Source: Sporosarcina psychrophila (GTDB lineage: Bacteria > Bacillota > Bacilli > Bacillales_A > Planococcaceae). From it: DNA of 64,000 nucleotides. A model generated the notes under the pieces. The model was not told the origin of the DNA. It saw only the letters and a program-made list of their open reading frames with translations, and did not search any database. Of the stretch, positions 17,378-24,341 are shown in pieces. The stretch covers positions 4,029,001 through 4,093,000 of the forward strand of contig NZ_CP014616.1 in NCBI RefSeq assembly GCF_001590685.1. The letters run 5' to 3'. Every line of letters begins with the position of its first letter. The first letter of the stretch is position 1. The translations under genes were made by a program, and so were the position numbers.

Positions 17378-17674
17378 AATAAAGTACTGGATTCACGTTT
17401 CCAACAGACCGATTAACAGCATAAAATAGTCCCATACCCTTTGCCAAATACGAAGTTTGGCGGGGGTTAGATGAGACGGTAACAAGCACATTGGCAGACG
17501 AGCAACTGGCGACTATCTGTCTCCCAACATCTGACAAGTACTTAAAGTAAAATACTAGTCGAAAACGAGTTTTCTCTACGTTGCTGTCAACTTCACTAAT
17601 AAAATCATAGCCCGTCGGAAATCTGAGGAGGTTGGTTAGAGCAGGATGCGGATAGTTAGCATCTACGGGCTTTG
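17378..17674 (+). other. Gap after the HTH gene with a possible gene remnant
   Basis: No intact gene. A plus-strand frame at about 17430-17550 reads KYEVWRGLDETVTSTLADEQ and ends at a stop; it looks coding-like but has no start or recognised family. The continuation of the HTH gene in the alternative frame lies at 17357-17429. Confidence 0.25.
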
Positions 17675-17934
17675 GTTGGACACTTGGCCGAGTTGGTTGA
17701 ACAACTTTCAGGCTTTCGTTGGACACTTCGAAAAGTTCGCTGGAAACCTCCCTCTTGGTTGGACACTTTGCGGCTTTCGTTAGACACCTGGCCATGTTAG
17801 TTGGACAACCCAAAGCTTTCGTTGGACACTTCGAAGAGTTGGTTGGAAACCTCCCTCTTGGTTGGACACTTCGAAGCTTTCGTTGGATACTGGGCCAGGT
17901 TGATTGGACAACTCCCGGCTTTTGTTGGATCCAC
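17675..17934 (+). repeat. Degenerate 21-bp tandem repeat array 2 (about 13 units)
   Basis: About thirteen units of GTTGGACACTTcgaagctttc type, mostly 21 bp, with 19-bp GTTGGAAACCTCCCTCTTG units at regular places, so a higher-order block of several units appears to have been copied. It uses the same unit as array 1 and lies on the other side of the HTH gene. It ends where repeat A copy 4 begins. Confidence 0.88.
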
Positions 17935-17944
17935 AAGTTATGAC

Positions 17945-18060
17945 CGTTCAATCCATTGTTAATAAAATAAAAGAGAATAGATACATACCTATTCTCCAGT
18001 TCATAAGTATGCAATTGTAATGAATTGACTAACTAACAGCACGCACAACTACCTAAATTA
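17945..18060 (+). repeat. Repeat A, copy 4 (left end missing)
   Basis: Carries the central inverted repeat GAGAATAG-N8-CTATTCTC, the conserved ATGCAATTGTAATGAATTG stretch and a right end GCACGCACAACTACCTAAAT. The left CAACAAACAA tract is replaced by the tandem array. Same orientation as the other copies. Confidence 0.65.
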
Positions 18061-18074
18061 TGGATCCTCACCAA

Positions 18075-18581
18075 TCACCATACAATTCTATCATCGAAAC
18101 CATTTTCCCTATCATATAACTCCTTTTCCTGATGCCTCAAGTTGCTTACGCTCATCAGCGTGTGGAGGCGTTGATATTGCTTTAGTATGGTGTTTTTTGA
18201 GACTTTTACGGTAACGGAAATCCCTGCCATAAACGTTATCACTGATTGGCCTTTCGCCACTTCGTGAACGCTGATGTGATGATTAAAAATAAAGACACAA
18301 TCCGGACTTTTTGATGATTTTGTCGGAAATACACCAATTTTATTAGGTTCTATAATGAACGGCGGTTTCTTTGAATAATCCAACAAAACCGTAGCAACAT
18401 CTGTACGTCCCTGCCAAGTTGAAGAATAATTAATGCACGCCTTATTAAGTAGTTCCAGCGGTGTTAACACCGAGTAATAAATACCATGTGTTGTAATAAT
18501 TTCACTTTTATTTTCCCCCATGAAAAATGCTTTAACTGCCAATACTGTTCGATTAATTAAAAAAGAATCACACATTCGCAA
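18075..18581 (-). CDS. comK: ComK family competence transcription factor
   Basis: The region VFPTKSSKSPDCVFIFNHHI is the ComK signature (FPT-x-S-x3-P-x-C then HH/HI), preceded by GIYYSVLTPLELLNKACINY and YSSTWQGRTDVATVLL and followed by VTFMAGISVTVKVS, the usual order of the family. The start is placed at TTG 18581, 8 bases after GGAGG; an upstream ATG at 18632 has only a poor AGGG site. That gives 168 residues. ComK activates DNA-uptake genes in Bacilli. It is divergent from a sigma-70-like gene. The last quarter differs from B. subtilis ComK, so it may be a paralogue. Confidence 0.85.
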   Translation of the reverse strand: MRMCDSFLINRTVLAVKAFFMGENKSEIITTHGIYYSVLTPLELLNKACINYSSTWQGRTDVATVLLDYSKKPPFIIEPNKIGVFPTKSSKSPDCVFIFNHHISVHEVAKGQSVITFMAGISVTVKVSKNTILKQYQRLHTLMSVSNLRHQEKELYDRENGFDDRIVW

Positions 18582-18614
18582 ATGAACATCCTCCTTTAAA
18601 CCAGTTATAAATGT

Positions 18615-18642
18615 ATGATACCATTTACCCATAAATATTCAA
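18615..18642 (-). promoter_or_regulatory. Candidate sigma-A promoter for comK
   Basis: On the minus strand TTGAAT-N16-TATCAT lies 35-60 bp upstream of the chosen TTG start. It supports the downstream start, since the ATG at 18632 would fall inside this promoter. Confidence 0.4.
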
Positions 18643-18827
18643 GCCCTTTTATCCGAATATGATGAATATTGTAATTTATATGTGTCAAATGTCATTTTTC
18701 GCTATCCATCCATCACGTATGATGCGCCAAACGTCACGAACGCCTATTGGATTCCCTATTTCAAATGCACTACGATGTAGTCACCCGGGAATACAAAGCA
18801 CCGTGCACGGTCTGGAAGGCCGCACAA

Positions 18828-19310
18828 ATGATGACTTTTGAAGATGTTTTGGAGCAGTATGAACCGATGATTTCTGCATCTATTCGCAAATTGAATATTC
18901 ACCGCAACCATGACAGTTTCAGGCAGGCAGGAAGAGTCGCTTTATGGCAAGCATGGAGCCGCTTTGACGAAGCGAAAGGGAGTTTCACGCCATTTGCTTA
19001 TCGAAGCATACGGGGTGGCATGCTCGATGAATTAAAAAGGGAAAACGTATTTGAAGAGAATATCACGTTGACGGAAGACGAGTCCTTGGCGTATTTAATG
19101 GTGCCGGAAATCGCTCACCAGCATGAAGCGCTAAATAGACTTGCGGATGCACTGGACGTGTTATCCCCCGCCGAGCGGGAACTTGTGCAATGGCTATTCA
19201 TCGAAGGGTATACGCTTACAGAATGTGCTGAACGAATTGGAATTACGGTTGAAGGGGTTAGGAAACGAAGATACCGATCGCTAGCGAAATTGAAACGTGC
19301 ATTAACCTAG
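18828..19310 (+). CDS. Sigma-70 family RNA polymerase sigma factor
   Basis: About 160 residues from the ATG at 18828, which has GGAAGG 8 bases upstream; a TTG start at 18747 would add 27 residues without support. Region 2 is visible (LEQYEPMISASIRKL, ALWQAWSRFDEAKGSFTPFA, YRSIRGGMLDEL), and region 4 as LSPAERELVQWLFIEGYTLT, ECAERIGITVEGVRKRRYRS. No region 3 is present, so it resembles ECF-like or SigO/SigI-type small factors. It is divergent from comK and is the natural candidate to read the two unusual promoters 2-4 kb upstream. Confidence 0.85.
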   Translation: MMTFEDVLEQYEPMISASIRKLNIHRNHDSFRQAGRVALWQAWSRFDEAKGSFTPFAYRSIRGGMLDELKRENVFEENITLTEDESLAYLMVPEIAHQHEALNRLADALDVLSPAERELVQWLFIEGYTLTECAERIGITVEGVRKRRYRSLAKLKRALT

Positions 19311-19405
19311 AAAAGCGGAAGGCGCCGTTTAGCTCCGACAGGCATAAGACGGGTCGGCGGAGCGGCGCTCTTTGCCGCATAGTCGAAGCGACTTATGACT
19401 CGAGG
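19311..19405 (+). repeat. Repeat B, copy 2 (short)
   Basis: GAAAAGCGGAAGGCGCC, then GTTTAGCTCCGACAGGCATAA, CGGCGCTCTTTGCCGCATAG and GACTTATGACTCGAGGGG. It shares the head and several short blocks with copy 1 at 14683 but lacks its last two hairpins. It starts directly after the sigma factor stop codon. Confidence 0.55.
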
Positions 19406-19440
19406 GGCTGCTGTTTCATTTGGAAAACGGCTTCCCAATT

Positions 19441-19478
19441 TATCCGGGATTGAAGTGTTAATGCTTCAATCCCGGATA
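19441..19478 (+). terminator. Perfect 15-bp hairpin after the sigma factor gene
   Basis: TATCCGGGATTGAAG-N8-CTTCAATCCCGGATA. The stem is long and perfect, but the following sequence TTAAATT is only weakly T-rich. It may end the sigma factor transcript. Confidence 0.55.
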
Positions 19479-19536
19479 TTAAATTAGAACAGATAACTCG
19501 ACTCCATACATTTTGCAGTAAAGATTTAATATCATT

Positions 19537-19722
19537 ACAGTGCTGCTAGGGTTTGAAGAGCAACACCGAACCCATTCAAAATTTATGCGGTTGTGGCAGA
19601 CAAAAAGTTCGATTACATCGCCTACACAACAAAAGCTGGTGGGAAATTGGATTGAAAATAAAAAAACCTCCAGCCATATTTCGGCCAGAGGACTCCTTTG
19701 GTCCACAGACATTGCTTTTCAA
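19537..19722. repeat. Repeat C, copy 1, including an intrinsic terminator
   Basis: From GCTGCTAGGGTTTGAAGAGC to about 19722 the sequence matches 21137-21290 closely. It contains CCTCcaGCC-N6-GGCcaGAGG (19667-19691). On the minus strand this stem is followed by TTTTTTTATTTT, an excellent terminator for the S51-type gene just to the right. Confidence 0.75.
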
Positions 19723-20379
19723 CTAGAGCGTCTCATCCAATTTCTGAATCTCTGAGTGAGAAATTAAGTATACATTGCCAAAAACGTCGATTTTGTCTCC
19801 TTTTACACGTAGAGCGCAATCCTTATTAGAAGCATAAATATTTATTTCTTCCGATAGGGGAGTTAGTTCGCTTTGAACCAGCGCCATGTTATTTTCAAGA
19901 TCAAAATGAGACAGGACGGAAAAATTGTCAAGACCGATTCCGTCGTAAACAGAGCTCATTTCAACTTCGTCTCCAAAGTTTTTCGAGCATAACCATTTAG
20001 CGGACATGTTGATTGCTCCAGCGCTTGCTCCCATCACAACGGCGTTGCTTTTTTTAATCGAATCCGATAATTCATATTCCGATAAAAAACGATTTTGATT
20101 AAGAATATTGCCGCCCAACAAGAAAATGACGGAAGCATTTTGAATTATCGTTTGGGCATCTTCCTTCTGTACGCGGTAATTAATTAAATGATACTCATCA
20201 AACATAATGCCAGCCTGATCGAGCCACGACCGTTCAATAGCACCATCATTTTCAAAAATAGATGGATTCGAGCTAATCATAGCAAGCGATTTTCTATCAG
20301 CTATATCTTCCTGTAACACCCTACCCAGATTCTCTGGGAAAAAATTGCTAAACCAACCTAAATAATAGTGAGTTTTCAT
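19723..20379 (-). CDS. S51-type peptidase / type 1 glutamine amidotransferase-like protein
   Basis: 218 residues. The family pattern of cyanophycinase/dipeptidase E relatives is visible: IFLLGGNILNQ (GGN motif) at about residue 86, the nucleophile elbow VVMGASAGAINMS at about 112 with Ser in the ASAGA turn, and a late HFD. It lacks a signal peptide and is therefore cytoplasmic. It is followed on its strand by the terminator of repeat C. The MepB-like gene lies just upstream, so the two may share a promoter. Substrate unknown. Confidence 0.8.
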   Translation of the reverse strand: MKTHYYLGWFSNFFPENLGRVLQEDIADRKSLAMISSNPSIFENDGAIERSWLDQAGIMFDEYHLINYRVQKEDAQTIIQNASVIFLLGGNILNQNRFLSEYELSDSIKKSNAVVMGASAGAINMSAKWLCSKNFGDEVEMSSVYDGIGLDNFSVLSHFDLENNMALVQSELTPLSEEINIYASNKDCALRVKGDKIDVFGNVYLISHSEIQKLDETL

Positions 20380-20445
20380 AAGTACCCCCGTAGCAAAGTA
20401 TAAATAACATTAATTTACTGCGTTACTCATTCTGATTGCAGAGAA

Positions 20446-20955
20446 TTACAAAGAATATAGTTCTAGTATTTTCTCTATAGCTAAGTTATTCGAGTTACTC
20501 ATATCAACAAAATAGGGTAACTGCCATTCTTGAGTTTTCATCGCTTGTTTACTAGTTGGACTATCCCAGCTCGGATAAATTCTTATTGCCATTTTCCCCT
20601 TTGTTGAACTGGACCTAAGAATGTTCTGCTTGAAAAGAATTTCTTTCGGAAAAATAAATTGCCCGAATTCATTTCCATTTTTAAAGGTAGTAATCACCAA
20701 TAAATCCGGCGCTTCCGCATATGAATAGGCTTGATTTTTATTATTTTCATCTTTTTCCAAAAATGCAACAAACTGCCCTAATTTGGTAGGCGTACTATTC
20801 GCAACTCTGAATCGAACTGTTCTAGAAGATAATTCAAATGTACCCGCACCATACTTAAAATTTTGCTTTTCTTCTTGTATCGACGTTACAGTTAAGTGAT
20901 TGGGCTCATAAATGATTTTACTTACATAGGCTAATGCTGTATAAAAGTTGTTCAT
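20446..20955 (-). CDS. MepB-like protein
   Basis: 169 residues. The order VRFRVANSTPTKLGQFVAFL, then FGQFIFPKEILFKQNIL, then GKMAIRIYPSWDSPTSKQAM and TQEWQLPYF matches the MepB family known from the Staphylococcus mepRAB locus, whose biochemical role is not known. No membrane segment. It lies 66 bp upstream of the S51-type gene on the same strand. A segment holding both genes is bounded by two copies of repeat C. The 181 bp to the right (20956-21136) show no gene. Confidence 0.8.
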   Translation of the reverse strand: MNNFYTALAYVSKIIYEPNHLTVTSIQEEKQNFKYGAGTFELSSRTVRFRVANSTPTKLGQFVAFLEKDENNKNQAYSYAEAPDLLVITTFKNGNEFGQFIFPKEILFKQNILRSSSTKGKMAIRIYPSWDSPTSKQAMKTQEWQLPYFVDMSNSNNLAIEKILELYSL

Positions 20956-21136
20956 TTCTTCACTCCTAAAACCTTTACCTAAATGGCGGTCCGTTTGTTG
21001 AATACAGTTCTTATTGAAAATCAGTTAAATTAGTACAACAAGTATATCAATAATGTATGTTTTTCACATTAATCATCTAGAAAATATGAGGCCGTAATCA
21101 TTGAGCACTGAAACTATTTTTTCAGGAGTTTGTAGT

Positions 21137-21290
21137 AGGGCTGCTAGGACTTGAAGTGCAACACCGAACCCAGAAAATAAGTTCTATTACATCGCCAACA
21201 CAACAACAGGTGGTGGGAAATTGTACAAGAAATAAAAAAACTCCAGCCATGTTTCGGCCAGAGGACTCCTTTGGTGCACAGGCATCGCTT
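21137..21290. repeat. Repeat C, copy 2, including an intrinsic terminator
   Basis: Copy of the element at 19537: GCTGCTAGGACTTGAAGTGC, a shared ACATCGCC-ACACAACAAC-GGTGGGAAATTG block and the terminator stem CTCCAGCC-N7-GGCCAGAG. On the minus strand the stem is followed by TTTTTTTATTTC and ends the opine dehydrogenase transcript. A short decayed piece of its right edge recurs near 31355. Confidence 0.75.
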
Positions 21291-21291
21291 T

Positions 21292-22374
21292 TCAACCTAA
21301 TGAAACAGCAAGAGTACCGATTATCTTCTCCAAGTTTTCTTTACCAAGTAATTCGACAGTCCTCGCATTCTCTCTAAAATCCGTAGCAAGAGCAGCAGAC
21401 GCGATGTTAATTAAACCTGTGCATGTAGGCGTTTCGACGTCTAACATCAGCCCCAATGATTCCAGCAATACGAGACCTTCGGGAACGTCTTCTGTTATAA
21501 ATCTTGAATCCGCTACAAATGGACCTTCTGGTGAACTGTTTTTAGCATATGTTAAAAATGCTTCTTTCGCATCAATTGTTTGGTTTTCAAAGTTACGGAA
21601 TTTGCAGGCTTCCACGTAAGACAATCGTTCCAATCCTACTTTCTCCAGCACATCCATTTTTTCTTTATCGAGGCTTTCTACCATATTCCAGACGTGGGGT
21701 GTGAACACTTCTTTGTACATCCAATAGTCGCCTTCAGTATATTCAATTCGAGGAATACTCATAATTCCTCCGATCGTATGGACAATTAAATTGGGGTTGT
21801 GGAGAGCAGCTTCGATGACTGATTCGAGGTAAACAAAATGATAGTGTAGCGTATTTAACTTTTCTTGAATAACTGCTTTATCTTTTTCCGTATAGATCGC
21901 AATCGGATTTCTAACATTTTTAAACAATATCTTCACTTTACCAGGTTCAATAATTCTACAGTCAATTGGTGAGCTTTGTGCTTCAACAATTGTAAAGCGC
22001 TTTTTCTTTTCATGTTTCAAGAAATAAGCTGTCGATAAATAGCCCGGCTCTAGCAACACGATTTGGTCTTCATTCATGAAAGGTAATATACGTTTAATAA
22101 CTTGTTCATGGTAATTCGTTTGTACATAAATGATAATTATTTCAGCATTTTTTATTGCCGCCTCAACATCCGTCGTCACTACATCTAGATATACGGTATT
22201 TTCTTCCTTGCCATCCACAATGGTGATTTGACCTTTATTATTCGTTAGGTAATCAAAATTTTCGTTATGCAAACTCTTTGAAGTCTTTAACAAAGTGACT
22301 AGATGACCCTTACGTTTTAAATCAGCAGCGATTGTTGTTCCACCATGTCCTGCTCCTACAACTGTGATTCTCAT
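21292..22374 (-). CDS. NAD/NADP octopine/nopaline-type (opine) dehydrogenase family protein
   Basis: The start is ATG at 22374 (MRITVVGAGHGG) behind AGGG; a reading from 22410 adds 12 residues without support. That gives 360 residues. An N-terminal Rossmann domain (GAGHGGTTIAADLKRKGHLV) is followed by the helical opine dehydrogenase domain, with HNPNLIVHTIGGI carrying the expected His and Asn. Such enzymes reductively join an amino acid and a keto acid. No opine-metallophore biosynthesis or transport gene is next to it, so its product is unknown. Confidence 0.82.
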   Translation of the reverse strand: MRITVVGAGHGGTTIAADLKRKGHLVTLLKTSKSLHNENFDYLTNNKGQITIVDGKEENTVYLDVVTTDVEAAIKNAEIIIIYVQTNYHEQVIKRILPFMNEDQIVLLEPGYLSTAYFLKHEKKKRFTIVEAQSSPIDCRIIEPGKVKILFKNVRNPIAIYTEKDKAVIQEKLNTLHYHFVYLESVIEAALHNPNLIVHTIGGIMSIPRIEYTEGDYWMYKEVFTPHVWNMVESLDKEKMDVLEKVGLERLSYVEACKFRNFENQTIDAKEAFLTYAKNSSPEGPFVADSRFITEDVPEGLVLLESLGLMLDVETPTCTGLINIASAALATDFRENARTVELLGKENLEKIIGTLAVSLG

Positions 22375-22543
22375 AAAAATCCCTCCAGTAATTTGATCAA
22401 TTCTATGCAACTCTTCAAATGTTTATCTTCCAGAAGTTTCCTCCTTGACTATTACTATACCACTGTTTTTATTATTTTTCATTTATTCCAAAAATAAGAA
22501 GATGTGTGAAGGTTAAAAATCGGTACCTAAAATTAATTCGTCA

Positions 22544-22573
22544 TTGACAGAACAAACCGAATAGTGTTATACT
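22544..22573 (+). promoter_or_regulatory. Sigma-A promoter TTGACA-N18-TATACT
   Basis: Near-consensus promoter in the gap before the IS4 remnant. It sits right after a short right-end fragment of repeat A (about 22511-22530, CGGTACCTAAAATTAA). The only thing downstream is a perfect hairpin and the truncated transposase, so it may be the original IS promoter or drive a short RNA of about 80 nt. Confidence 0.55.
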
Positions 22574-22619
22574 TAACTTCCAATAAAATGCACTCTGATG
22601 CTGTCAAAGGTTATCAGAA

Positions 22620-22652
22620 AAAGGCGATCATTCTTCATGAATGATCGCCTTT
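22620..22652 (+). terminator. Perfect 14-bp hairpin AAAGGCGATCATTC / GAATGATCGCCTTT
   Basis: Loop of 5 bases, followed by CGCAATTTCTATTT. Looks like a terminator or attenuator located 45 bp after the promoter at 22544. Confidence 0.6.
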
Positions 22653-22672
22653 CGCAATTTCTATTTGAAATT

Positions 22673-22705
22673 TGGTACCCGTTCAACAAATAACAACGAA
22701 CAATT
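22673..22705 (+). repeat. Repeat A, left-end fragment abutting the IS4 remnant
   Basis: GGTACCCGTTCAACAAATAA, then CAACGAACAATTCA: the left end of repeat A. Transposase-like sequence starts immediately after it, so the element marks the truncation point. Confidence 0.7.
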
Positions 22706-23198
22706 CATACGAACACGTGAAGAACCGTTACGCTACATTAAATTTTTTGATTCCGAAGGCACGTCTTTCCATCTACTCACGAAACGTCTCGATTTAACTG
22801 AAGCAGAAATCTTAGAGACATACAAGAACCGCTGGTACATCGAGCTCTTCTTCAAATGGATTAAGCAGCATTTAAAGGTTAGCCATTTGTTCAGCCATTC
22901 GCCCGCAGGCATTTGGAATCAGCAGTTTATCACGTTGATTACCTTTGCCCTTATTGAAATTTTGCGACTCATTCATCAACCTGAAAAATCAGTATGGGAA
23001 TTTTTAAGGGTATTTCGTCTCTATATGTTCAATCCAATCAGCCAACTTTTAACTACCTGTAAACGTCGGTTAAAGAAAAGCAAAGGAAGGCAAAGGTTGC
23101 CTGATTCCAAACCGATAGAAATCCGTTTTGGAGAAGATTTCGCGATTGTAAGCCCGATTACTAAAGAGCATTTTTCAAGAAAAAAATCTAATGTATAA
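22706..23198 (+). pseudogene. IS4 family transposase, C-terminal remnant
   Basis: From TREEPLRYIKF onward the protein is a DDE transposase C-terminus: LTEAEILETYKNRWYIELFF is the IS4 YREK-type region with the catalytic Glu, and IKQHLKVSHLFSHSP follows. The N-terminal two-thirds, with the first two catalytic Asp residues, is absent, and the frame upstream runs into repeat A. The C-terminal tail looks intact and ends at 23198. No complete IS ends could be found. Confidence 0.85.
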
Positions 23199-23258
23199 AA
23201 AAAGAAAACAATTCGTCATTTACGGACGTGTTTCCTTTTTTGGTTTTATAGAATGAGT

Positions 23259-23302
23259 AAAAAGCGGTCCTCCACAGATTAGATCGTGGAAGGCCGCTTT
23301 TT
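23259..23302. terminator. Bidirectional intrinsic terminator between the IS4 remnant and glsB-like gene
   Basis: AAAAAGCGGTCCTCCAC-N10-GTGGAAGGCCGCTTTTT, with one mismatch and T-runs on both strands. Confidence 0.85.
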
Positions 23303-23385
23303 ATTATATACACAGTCACCATTAATTGTCGCTTACACATGATTCACTTAACCGTATAGAATTAAACTGAAAGGTCTATTTACCA

Positions 23386-23649
23386 TTACGAAACTTTACG
23401 CATTGATTTCATAATTAAGCTTACAATGAACACAAGTATAATTGCTCCAATGAAAGCAGGGATGATGTAGAAATCAGAAATTTTAGGCCCCCAACTTCCA
23501 AGAAGCATACCACCAATCCATGCACCGATAATACCTGCGATAATATTACCAATAATTCCACCTGGGATATCTTTTCCCAAAATCATACCTGCAAGCCAAC
23601 CGATAATCCCGCCAATTATTAAAAACCAAATGAAACTCATACTGTCCAT
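23386..23649 (-). CDS. GlsB/YeaQ/YmgE family stress-response membrane protein
   Basis: 87 residues with three hydrophobic segments rich in Gly and Ile: FIWFLIIGGIIGWLAGMILG, GGIIGNIIAGIIGAWIGGML and a C-terminal helix ending in KSMRKVS. This is the transglycosylase-associated (pfam04226-type) pattern, with the typical GNIIAGIIGAWIGG core. The role is general stress response at the membrane, mechanism unknown. GGAGAT precedes the ATG. Single gene with a terminator downstream. Confidence 0.92.
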   Translation of the reverse strand: MDSMSFIWFLIIGGIIGWLAGMILGKDIPGGIIGNIIAGIIGAWIGGMLLGSWGPKISDFYIIPAFIGAIILVFIVSLIMKSMRKVS

Positions 23650-23853
23650 CTCCTATTTTGTAGTTTAATATTTCGCTATAGTCTTCTTTAACCTTTATTA
23701 CATCCCTTCAAACATTAATGAGGAAAAAATCAACCTTGCTTTCTGCTAACAGTTCCTACTGCCAAGCCTGTAGTGGACCAGCGTTTACCCATGCCTATCA
23801 CACAGAAAAACCTTGAAAGACACTTTGCCAATCAAGGTTTTTAAGCAACCACA

Positions 23854-24309
23854 TTATATTTTAGGAATATCAACCATTTCGCCTGGGGATTTACTAATAA
23901 GTATATCAGGAAGGTTTGGGTTATTTTTTTTCAACTTATACTTTTGAATTTTTGTTAAACCAGGGTCAAAGAAAATATTCTGCGATTTAAATTCTAATTT
24001 TATAAGTTTGTTATAAATCTTATTCAAGAAATCTTTCCATTTCTCTAATGAAGAACTTGAAACTTCATCTGAATTATCTAACAAACTGTAGCCGTCTGCA
24101 TAATGAAACATTAGTAAACCCGTCCCTAAATCACAAGCCTCATTTTCTAAAATAACTGTTGGTACATCAAATCCACTATTCCAATTATAATTTGCTACAA
24201 AAAAATGGAGTATTAGTGGGTTATCTACCTTGCTTAACTGACTGATTAAATTATTTTTATCCGTATTATATAGCAACTCTTCAAGAAAATTAATATCTTT
24301 CTTATCCAT
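23854..24309 (-). CDS. DUF4274-like protein, probable toxin immunity protein
   Basis: 151 residues, acidic, no signal peptide. The block LHFFVANYNWNSGFDVPTVI, then LENEACDLGTGLLMFHYADG is what I recognise as DUF4274, a domain found beside polymorphic toxins. It starts 33 bp after the last codon of the LXG-AHH toxin frame in the same direction, the classic toxin-immunity arrangement. The reading frame is intact although the toxin is broken. Confidence 0.65.
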   Translation of the reverse strand: MDKKDINFLEELLYNTDKNNLISQLSKVDNPLILHFFVANYNWNSGFDVPTVILENEACDLGTGLLMFHYADGYSLLDNSDEVSSSSLEKWKDFLNKIYNKLIKLEFKSQNIFFDPGLTKIQKYKLKKNNPNLPDILISKSPGEMVDIPKI

Positions 24310-24341
24310 GATATTTTCCCTCCCACTATGCTTTTAGAAAT

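Noticed and set aside
16101..17934. CRISPR array at the GTTGGACA repeats
   Set aside because: Units are directly adjacent and degenerate with no unique spacers, and no cas gene is present.
17334..18014. Long minus-strand reading frame of 226 codons over the HTH tail and array 2
   Set aside because: It runs through the 21-bp tandem repeats, where both strands are open because the period is 7 codons. It has no ribosome binding site and overlaps the HTH gene.
19479..19755. Short open frames on both strands in repeat C
   Set aside because: They cross a clear terminator stem, lack start signals and differ by frameshifts between the two copies.
22641..23198. A complete 185-residue transposase
   Set aside because: The first 20 or so codons come from a repeat A end; the catalytic N-terminal part is missing.
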